A DNA stretch of 20,575 bases from an uncultured Candidatus Thioglobus sp. (GTDB taxonomy: Bacteria; Pseudomonadota; Gammaproteobacteria; PS1; Thioglobaceae): the NCBI GenBank assembly GCA_910595805.1, contig CAJVCK010000013.1, positions 1 to 20,575 of the forward strand. The letters are read 5' to 3'. The stretch's first letter is position 1; every line of letters starts with the position of its first letter. This document shows positions 15,086-20,575 of the stretch, in pieces. Below the pieces are notes generated by a model, which saw only the letters and a list, made by a program, of their open reading frames with translations, was not told where the DNA came from and searched no databases. The translations under genes and the position numbers were made by a program.

Positions 15086-15112
15086 TTTACAAATTAAAGT
15101 ATCTGCTAAAAT
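15086..15112 (+). promoter_or_regulatory. Candidate promoter for the DUF971-rseP-bamA-skp-lpxD run
   Basis: TTTACA (15086-15091) and TAAAAT (15107-15112) give -35 and -10 boxes with a 15-bp spacer, shorter than ideal. They lie about 30 nt before the DUF971 ATG in the gap that diverges from dapF. The call is by eye and weak. Confidence 0.35.
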
Positions 15113-15140
15113 TAGTACCTTGTTTAATTTGGATTTTGTC

Positions 15141-15494
15141 ATGATCACACCTAGTAATATCACACTTAATAAAGAAAAAACACTACTAACTATTACCTTT
15201 GATGGTGTTGATTACCCGTTGAGAGCTGAATACTTAAGAGTTTATTCGCCTTCTGCCGAAGTTGTTGGTCATGGTCCTGGACAAGAAACACTGCAAGTTG
15301 ATAAAGAAAATGTCACCATTACACGTATCGAGCCAACTGGTAATTATGCAGTTGTTTTGTTCTTTAGTGATGGCCACGATAGTGGTATTTATTCTTGGTC
15401 CCATTTACATCATTTATCCACTAACCACAGTGATCTTTGGCCAGGATACTTGGGAAAATTAAAAGCGGCAGGACACACACATTCCGAGCTTTAA
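15141..15494 (+). CDS. DUF971 (gamma-butyrobetaine hydroxylase N-terminal-like) protein
   Basis: A 117-residue protein of the DUF971 family, which shares the fold of the N-terminal domain of gamma-butyrobetaine hydroxylase. Visible features are the LRAEYLRVYSPSAEV strand region and IEPTGNYAVVLFFSDGHDSGIYSW near residues 65-95, followed by LHHLSTNH and WPGYLGKLKAAGH. The start used is ATG 15141, because it gives the normal family length; a GTG at 15081 would prefix 20 residues with no family match. The function is unknown; a metal-binding or accessory role is only suggested by histidine-rich stretches. It precedes rseP by 12 nt and may share its transcript. Confidence 0.85.
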   Translation: MITPSNITLNKEKTLLTITFDGVDYPLRAEYLRVYSPSAEVVGHGPGQETLQVDKENVTITRIEPTGNYAVVLFFSDGHDSGIYSWSHLHHLSTNHSDLWPGYLGKLKAAGHTHSEL

Positions 15495-15506
15495 AATTTA
15501 AAATTA

Positions 15507-16847
15507 ATGGCATTTTTAAATGCTTTAATCGCCTTTATTGTTACCATTGGTATTTTGGTAACAGTGCATGAATTTGGTCATTTTTGGGTGGCTAAAAAAT
15601 TTGGCATTAAAGTACTACAATTCTCAGTAGGCTTTGGAAAAATCTTAAAATCTTGGCAAATTGGTGAAACTACCTACACTTTGCGCGCCCTACCCTTGGG
15701 TGGCTTTGTCAAGATGCTGGATGAAAACGAAGGCGAAGTTGATCCAAATGAAAAACACAGGGCGTTTAATACGCAAACTGTTTATAAGCGTATCGGGGTT
15801 GTTGTGGCTGGTCCAGCTGCAAATTTCATATTAGCTGTTATTATTTACACCGCTATTTTTATCATTGGCACTCATGGTTTAAAGCCTGTTGTTGGTGTGA
15901 TTGAAAATAACAGCATTGCCAAACAGGCTGGACTAGAGATAGGTGACCAGCTATTAAGTATCAACACACAAGAGACACCTAGTATTGGTGAATTTTCTTT
16001 TGCTTTTGTTCGTGCGGCGCAAATGCCAACAATGGAAATTGATATACGCTCAAACTCCACAGACTTAAAAACATTAACGTTAAATTTAAAAGAAGATTTT
16101 CTTGCTAATCCCGAACAAGGTGTTGAAAAATATTTGGGTTTTGAGTTTGCATTGCCAGAATTTAAACCAATTATTGATCAGGTGATAGATGAAAGTCCAG
16201 CAAAGTTAGCTGGCATTCAACCAGGCGATCAAATACTTAGCGTTAATGATAAGGCACTTAATACTTGGCATGATTTTGTAACAGTAATTAAACAAAATAC
16301 TGGTCAACCATTGCGGCTACACATTCTCAGAGATGAGAAAATCATTGTACGATCACTCACGCCAGAAAATGAAAATGGCATACCTAAGATAGGTGTTAGT
16401 GTTAGAGCGCCCGAAGGTTATTTAGATGAATGGCGTATATTGGTTAAAAAACAACCGTTAGATGCATTTTTATCAGCCAATGCTAAAACCTATCAACTAA
16501 CTGTTTTAAACTTAAAAATGATCCAAAAGATGATTTTAGGTGAAGCTTCTATTAAACAAATTAGTGGGCCTGTTAGTATTGCAGATTACGCAGGCAAAAC
16601 AGCCAATGCTGGATTAATCTCCTTTTTATCCTTTCTGGCATTAATTAGCATTAGTCTTGGCTTGCTTAACTTGCTACCTATCCCTTTATTAGATGGCGGG
16701 CATCTACTTTTATACCTAATTGAAATAATAAAAGGATCTGCTGTTAGTCAATTTACTCAACAAATTTTGTTAAAATTTGGGGTATTTGTTATCTTGTCAC
16801 TAACAGTTTTAGCGCTGTATAATGACTTTTTCCGATTATTATCATAA
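15507..16847 (+). CDS. rseP: Site-2 intramembrane metalloprotease RseP
   Basis: A 446-residue RseP. In E. coli this inner-membrane protease cleaves anti-sigma factor RseA after DegS, freeing sigma-E during envelope stress, and also removes signal peptide remnants. The zinc site is HEFGH (21-25) in the first membrane helix and NLLPIPLLDGG (388-398) with Asp396 in a later one. Two PDZ domains sit between them, around 125-200 and 220-300, each with a G-D-Q-(I/L)-L-S turn. Four membrane segments are suggested near 1-27, 94-120, 372-408 and 420-440. No Shine-Dalgarno sequence is obvious. Upstream is DUF971, not the isoprenoid gene dxr that often precedes rseP; bamA follows 10 nt later. Confidence 0.95.
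   Translation: MAFLNALIAFIVTIGILVTVHEFGHFWVAKKFGIKVLQFSVGFGKILKSWQIGETTYTLRALPLGGFVKMLDENEGEVDPNEKHRAFNTQTVYKRIGVVVAGPAANFILAVIIYTAIFIIGTHGLKPVVGVIENNSIAKQAGLEIGDQLLSINTQETPSIGEFSFAFVRAAQMPTMEIDIRSNSTDLKTLTLNLKEDFLANPEQGVEKYLGFEFALPEFKPIIDQVIDESPAKLAGIQPGDQILSVNDKALNTWHDFVTVIKQNTGQPLRLHILRDEKIIVRSLTPENENGIPKIGVSVRAPEGYLDEWRILVKKQPLDAFLSANAKTYQLTVLNLKMIQKMILGEASIKQISGPVSIADYAGKTANAGLISFLSFLALISISLGLLNLLPIPLLDGGHLLLYLIEIIKGSAVSQFTQQILLKFGVFVILSLTVLALYNDFFRLLS
16794..16823 (+). promoter_or_regulatory. Candidate promoter for bamA inside the 3' end of rseP
   Basis: TTGTCA (16794-16799) matches five of six bases of the -35 consensus and TATAAT (16818-16823) all six of the -10, with an 18-bp spacer. 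The boxes lie in the last codons of rseP. Transcription would begin near 16830, about 28 nt before the bamA ATG, giving bamA-skp-lpxD a sigma70-type start independent of rseP. Confidence 0.55.
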
Positions 16848-16857
16848 GTTTAAAAAT

Positions 16858-19146
16858 ATGAAAACAATTCTCACTCGAAGCTTTTTAATTTTAGGGCTAA
16901 CCTTGTCTTTATTTGCACAAGCAGCACCAATTAAAAATATTGAAATTCTAGGTCTAAATATTGTTTCTAGAGGTGCAGTGTTAAATCAACTGCCAGTTGA
17001 AGCAGGTGATGAATATAGTAAAAAAACTTCTGGTCAAATTATTCGAGCTCTTCATAAAACTGGCTTCTTTAAAGATATTGAAGTTTCACAAGAAGAAGGT
17101 GTTTTAAAAATAAAATTGCAAGAAAATCCTTCTATTAAATATGTTGAAATTGACAACTATTCTGACAAGGTTCTTCAAAAGGATTCGGTAGAGCTTGTCT
17201 TAAAAGATATGAAGCTGGCCCAAGGAATGGTTTTTAATAAACGACAGCTAACGAAATTTATTAATAATCTTGAGTCGGCTTATGCTGTTAATGGTTATTA
17301 CAATGTAAAAATAATTAAAACTATTGAAACAGACAAGCATAATAGAGTAGGCATAAAGGTTGATATTGACGAAGGTCAAGTTGCCAGGATTAATAGCATG
17401 ACAATTAGTGGAAGTAAAATTCACACTGAAAAAGAATTGTTAGATTTATTTGAAATAGGCGGGCCTGATTTTTTTATTTTAAATTATTTTACTGAAAAAG
17501 ATTATTACTCTAAAGTGGCACTTGATGCTGGCATTGAAAGTATGAAGTCCTTCTATGATGATGCTGGTTATTTAGATTTTAAAGTTGACATAATCAATAC
17601 CGAATTATCTAATGATAAAACAAATATTGACATTGATATTAAAGTTAGTGAAGGTGTTCAATATAAAATTGGAGGTATTCAATTCACAGGAGACCTGCTT
17701 AATCAATCTGTTGAGGATTTACAAAACCTGTTAGTTATTGCTAAAGGCGATATTTTTCAAAGAAAAATTATTATTAAAGATGTTCAGGTTATTACTGATG
17801 TTTTTGCTGACCAAGGTTACGCCTTTGCAAAAATCAATCCTATTACTTCAGAAAATAAGGATAGCCAAGATATTGATATTAATATAAATATCGATCTAAA
17901 CCAAAAAGTTTATATTAACCGTATCACAATTACTGGCAACACAAGAACTCAAGATGAAGTTGTTCGTCGTGAAATTGGCTTATTTGAAGGCGGACTTTAT
18001 TCAAATAGTGAATTAAATGAATCTGTTAAAAAAATCAAACGTCTAGGTTTTTTCTCTGACGTAAAAATGAATGTGTCAAAAATAAAAAATTCTGAAGATA
18101 AAATTAATATCAATTTTGACTTGGTAGAGACTAAGACAGGTCAAATGTCTATTGGTGCTGCACAATCTAACAGTACAGGAACTTCTTTCAACTTTAATAT
18201 CATGGAGAAAAATTTCTTAGGTACTGGCAACACACTTAATGTTGACTTTACAACTTCTAGCGCTGTGACAGAGGCTAGTTTTTATTTTGAAGATCCTTAT
18301 TTTACTGATGATAAACGCAGCATTAGTTATGGCATGTTTAATAAATCATTAGATGGTTCAGAATTAGCTGCCAATAATTATACAGTTGATGAAACCGGGT
18401 TTATTGTTGGATACGGCATTCCTTTAACCAAAGATACTAGAATCAATTCTAACATTAGGCTCTCAGAAAAAAATATTAAATGTAGTGCTACATTTACAGA
18501 TGAACCTGTCCAATGTGGTATTTTTAATGCTGAAAAACAGACAGAAGCTAAAGCCAGTTTAAACTGGCATGGCACGACACTTAATCACGCTCATTACCCA
18601 ACTGAAGGTGCCATGAATGCACTGAGCTTTGATATAGCATTACCGATGGGAGATATACGCTACTACAAACTAAGCGCAAGCCATAAAAATTATCAAGATA
18701 TTGGCAAAGATCTAACACTTAAAATGAACGCCAACATCAAAACTTTGCAAGGTTATAACGGTAAAGATGCTCCTTTTTATGAGCGCTATTATGGTGGTGG
18801 CGCTAACTCGATTAGAGGTTTTGAATTTAATTCACTAGGGCCAAAATACGATAATGGTAACGCAAAAGGTGGTGAGCTATCCGTTCTAGCTGGCGCCTCT
18901 ATTATTACACCAGTAAAATTTATAAAAGACAGTAAGAACATGCGTATGAGTGCTTTTATTGATACTGGCGGTATTTACGATGAGAATTCTAACTTTAACT
19001 TTAATGACTTGCGCATGTCTACTGGACTTGCTTTTTCATGGTTAACACCAATTGGTCCGCTAGGAATTTATGCAGCTAAGCCAATCATTAAAAATGCAGA
19101 CGATGAAACCAAAAGTTTTGCATTTACATTAGGTTCGTCTTTTTAA
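16858..19146 (+). CDS. bamA: Outer-membrane protein assembly factor BamA
   Basis: A 762-residue BamA, the essential Omp85 protein that folds and inserts beta-barrel proteins in the outer membrane. It starts with a signal peptide (about 1-21, ending FAQAA). Five POTRA-type repeats follow to about residue 420 (for example GGIQFTGDL and ITITGNTRTQDEVVRREI near their conserved strands). The C-terminal barrel has the loop-6 motif SIRGFEF with Arg653 and ends in Phe, as outer-membrane barrels do. The start is ATG 16858, directly before the signal peptide; an in-frame ATG at 16822 would add 12 residues overlapping rseP and spoil the signal peptide. It is shorter than the E. coli protein (810). Confidence 0.96.
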   Translation: MKTILTRSFLILGLTLSLFAQAAPIKNIEILGLNIVSRGAVLNQLPVEAGDEYSKKTSGQIIRALHKTGFFKDIEVSQEEGVLKIKLQENPSIKYVEIDNYSDKVLQKDSVELVLKDMKLAQGMVFNKRQLTKFINNLESAYAVNGYYNVKIIKTIETDKHNRVGIKVDIDEGQVARINSMTISGSKIHTEKELLDLFEIGGPDFFILNYFTEKDYYSKVALDAGIESMKSFYDDAGYLDFKVDIINTELSNDKTNIDIDIKVSEGVQYKIGGIQFTGDLLNQSVEDLQNLLVIAKGDIFQRKIIIKDVQVITDVFADQGYAFAKINPITSENKDSQDIDININIDLNQKVYINRITITGNTRTQDEVVRREIGLFEGGLYSNSELNESVKKIKRLGFFSDVKMNVSKIKNSEDKININFDLVETKTGQMSIGAAQSNSTGTSFNFNIMEKNFLGTGNTLNVDFTTSSAVTEASFYFEDPYFTDDKRSISYGMFNKSLDGSELAANNYTVDETGFIVGYGIPLTKDTRINSNIRLSEKNIKCSATFTDEPVQCGIFNAEKQTEAKASLNWHGTTLNHAHYPTEGAMNALSFDIALPMGDIRYYKLSASHKNYQDIGKDLTLKMNANIKTLQGYNGKDAPFYERYYGGGANSIRGFEFNSLGPKYDNGNAKGGELSVLAGASIITPVKFIKDSKNMRMSAFIDTGGIYDENSNFNFNDLRMSTGLAFSWLTPIGPLGIYAAKPIIKNADDETKSFAFTLGSSF

Positions 19147-19158
19147 GTACAAAATATA

Positions 19159-19659
19159 ATGAGAATAAGATATTTAATATTTATATTTTTATCTGTTAAT
19201 ACAATAACATATGCACAATCTTTAAAGATTGGCTATATCAATGTTGATCATGTTGTAACCAGCTCCCCTCAATTTTCTCAAGCAAATGACATAGTGATTA
19301 GAAAATTTAAACCTCAAGAAAGCAATTTGTTATTTTTAAATAACAATATTCAATCACATGTAAATAGATTTAATAAAAACAAAGATAATTTTTCTCAATC
19401 AGAAATTAAACTCAAAATAAAAAAAATTGCTAACTTAGAAAAAGAGTTAAAACAAAAAGCGTTGTTATTAAAAAAACAATTAGCACGTGAGAATAAACAA
19501 GAATTAGAAAAAATTCAGAATATGATTAATGAAGTTATTCGTGAAATCGCTAAAGAGCAAAATTTTGATTTAATCCTGTATCAAAAAGTAGCCTATGCTA
19601 GTAAAAAAGTCAATATAACCAACCTTGTTAGTCAAAAACTCAAACAACAATTCAAATAA
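19159..19659 (+). CDS. skp: OmpH/Skp-like periplasmic chaperone
   Basis: A 166-residue OmpH family protein. A signal peptide is likely at 1-19 (hydrophobic, ending TYA before QS). The mature part begins with KIGYINVDHVVTSSPQF, typical of Skp, and then forms a long charged, Lys/Asn/Glu-rich helical region (about 45-135) expected to make the tentacles of the trimer. The C-terminal NFDLILYQKVAYASKKVNIT matches the family's closing strands. Skp holds unfolded outer-membrane proteins in the periplasm for delivery to BamA. It sits between bamA (12 nt) and lpxD, the standard order. Its stop and the lpxD start share one base (TAATG). Confidence 0.92.
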   Translation: MRIRYLIFIFLSVNTITYAQSLKIGYINVDHVVTSSPQFSQANDIVIRKFKPQESNLLFLNNNIQSHVNRFNKNKDNFSQSEIKLKIKKIANLEKELKQKALLLKKQLARENKQELEKIQNMINEVIREIAKEQNFDLILYQKVAYASKKVNITNLVSQKLKQQFK

Positions 19660-20575
19660 TGCCTACTCTAGGGGAAATTGCTAAATTTATTGATGCCAAT
19701 GTTGTTGGTGATGCTACAACAAAAATTGATAGTATCGCATCTGTATCAATGGCAAACAACATGCAATTAACCTATGTTGTTGGAAAAAAGTATAAGCAAG
19801 CATTAATAAAGTCCCAAGCTGGTGCTGTTATTTTAAATAAAGAACTTCTAAGTGATTGCCCTACTAACGCATTAATTGTTGATGATGTATATTTAGCTTT
19901 TGCAAAAATTACACATTATTTTAAAAAACAAATAACTTGCCAATCAGGCATTCACCCGACCGCTAAAACTAATGATGCAAAAATTGCAGCGAATTGTACA
20001 ATTGGGAAAAATGTTATTATTGGAACCAACTGCATCATTGGTGCCAATACTATTATTGAAGATGACGCCGTTATTGGTGATAACGCACACTTGTATCCTA
20101 ACGTTACAATTTTACAAGGGTGTTTAATTGGCAACAATGTTGTAATTTCACCAGGTGTTGTTATTGGTTCTGAAGGATTTGGTAATGCCAGGGATGACAA
20201 AAGTCATTGGCACTCTATCGCCCATTTAGGCAACGTTATTATTGGTGATAATGTTACTATTGGTGCCAATACTACGATTGATAGAGCTACATTGGGTAGT
20301 ACTGAGATTCATGATGGAGTACGCCTTGATAATCTTATACAAGTTGCACACAATGTTATTATTGGCAAGCATACGGCGATTGCTGCAGGAGTAGCTATTG
20401 CCGGTAGTGCAATAATAGGAAAGCGCTGTATGATCAGTGGCATGGTAGGTGTTGTTGGCCATATTAATATTTGTGATGATGTAATAATTGGCGCAAAAAG
20501 TATGGTTGATAAGAATATAAAGATACCTGGAATGTACACAGGTGTTATGCCGTTAATGCCACACAAACAATGGAA
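19659..20575 (+). CDS. lpxD: UDP-3-O-(3-hydroxyacyl)glucosamine N-acyltransferase, 3' end missing
   Basis: The first 305 codons of LpxD, which adds a hydroxyacyl chain to UDP-3-O-acyl-glucosamine in lipid A synthesis. The N-terminal UDP-binding domain is followed by a left-handed beta helix of hexapeptide repeats rich in Ile-Gly turns, from about residue 105. NTTIDRATLG, GVRLDNLIQVAHNV and ISGMVGVVGH are family signatures. The catalytic His231 and the later His268 are 37 residues apart, as in E. coli (His239 and His276). About 35 residues are expected beyond the window end. The gene begins on the base after the skp stop overlap (TAATG), implying coupling. Confidence 0.95.
   Translation, partial: MPTLGEIAKFIDANVVGDATTKIDSIASVSMANNMQLTYVVGKKYKQALIKSQAGAVILNKELLSDCPTNALIVDDVYLAFAKITHYFKKQITCQSGIHPTAKTNDAKIAANCTIGKNVIIGTNCIIGANTIIEDDAVIGDNAHLYPNVTILQGCLIGNNVVISPGVVIGSEGFGNARDDKSHWHSIAHLGNVIIGDNVTIGANTTIDRATLGSTEIHDGVRLDNLIQVAHNVIIGKHTAIAAGVAIAGSAIIGKRCMISGMVGVVGHINICDDVIIGAKSMVDKNIKIPGMYTGVMPLMPHKQW

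Noticed and set aside
16822..16857. Upstream ATG that would lengthen BamA by 12 residues
   Set aside because: It would put charged residues before the signal peptide and overlap rseP; ATG 16858 gives a standard signal peptide.
20226..20566. Minus-strand frames over lpxD
   Set aside because: Both lie in the repetitive Ile/Gly/Asn/Ala hexapeptide region of lpxD, which readily creates open antisense frames.

Overview
The window looks like part of the chromosome of a low-GC gammaproteobacterium. All the complete genes are recognisable bacterial genes. Four blocks match gammaproteobacterial gene orders: ybeD-lipB-lipA, pdxA-rsmA-apaG-apaH, rseP-bamA-skp-lpxD, and pxpA-pxpB-pxpC. Outer-membrane assembly and lipid A genes show a diderm cell. 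The AT-rich sequence, very short gene gaps and many overlapping starts and stops suggest a compact genome. A marine sulfur-oxidiser of the SUP05/Thioglobus or thiotrophic-symbiont type would fit, but that placement is inference from style and gene content. No RNA gene, insertion sequence, prophage, CRISPR array or other mobile DNA was seen.

Layout. 1-1857 (+): the 3' end of pxpA, then pxpB and pxpC, the 5-oxoprolinase that recycles 5-oxoproline to glutamate. 1854-4573 (-): a MoxR-type AAA+ ATPase, a protein joining a zincin-like HExxH region to a VWA domain, and a single-domain rhodanese; this is the least understood unit here. 4637-6464 (+): ybeD, lipB and lipA, for lipoate attachment and synthesis, ending at a perfect 13-bp hairpin terminator that probably serves both strands. 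6542-11153 (-): an RND efflux pair, adaptor then permease, with no outer-membrane channel gene nearby. 11154-11382: a very AT-rich divergent promoter region. 11383-14245 (+): pdxA, rsmA, apaG and apaH, tightly overlapped, without the surA gene that often precedes pdxA. 14242-15054 (-): dapF. 15141-20575 (+): a DUF971 gene, rseP, bamA, skp and the first 305 codons of lpxD, covering envelope stress proteolysis, outer-membrane protein insertion, periplasmic chaperoning and lipid A acylation.

The genes are mainly housekeeping. Two convergent pairs, pxpC/rhodanese and apaH/dapF, overlap by 4 bp with no visible terminator. Several neighbours are probably translationally coupled. The points most worth a second look are the ATPase/zincin-VWA/rhodanese unit, the long charged tail of the RND permease and the methionine-rich hairpin loop of its adaptor, and a strong-looking promoter inside the end of rseP that could drive bamA separately. 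I did not find a clearly new defence, mobile or RNA-based system.
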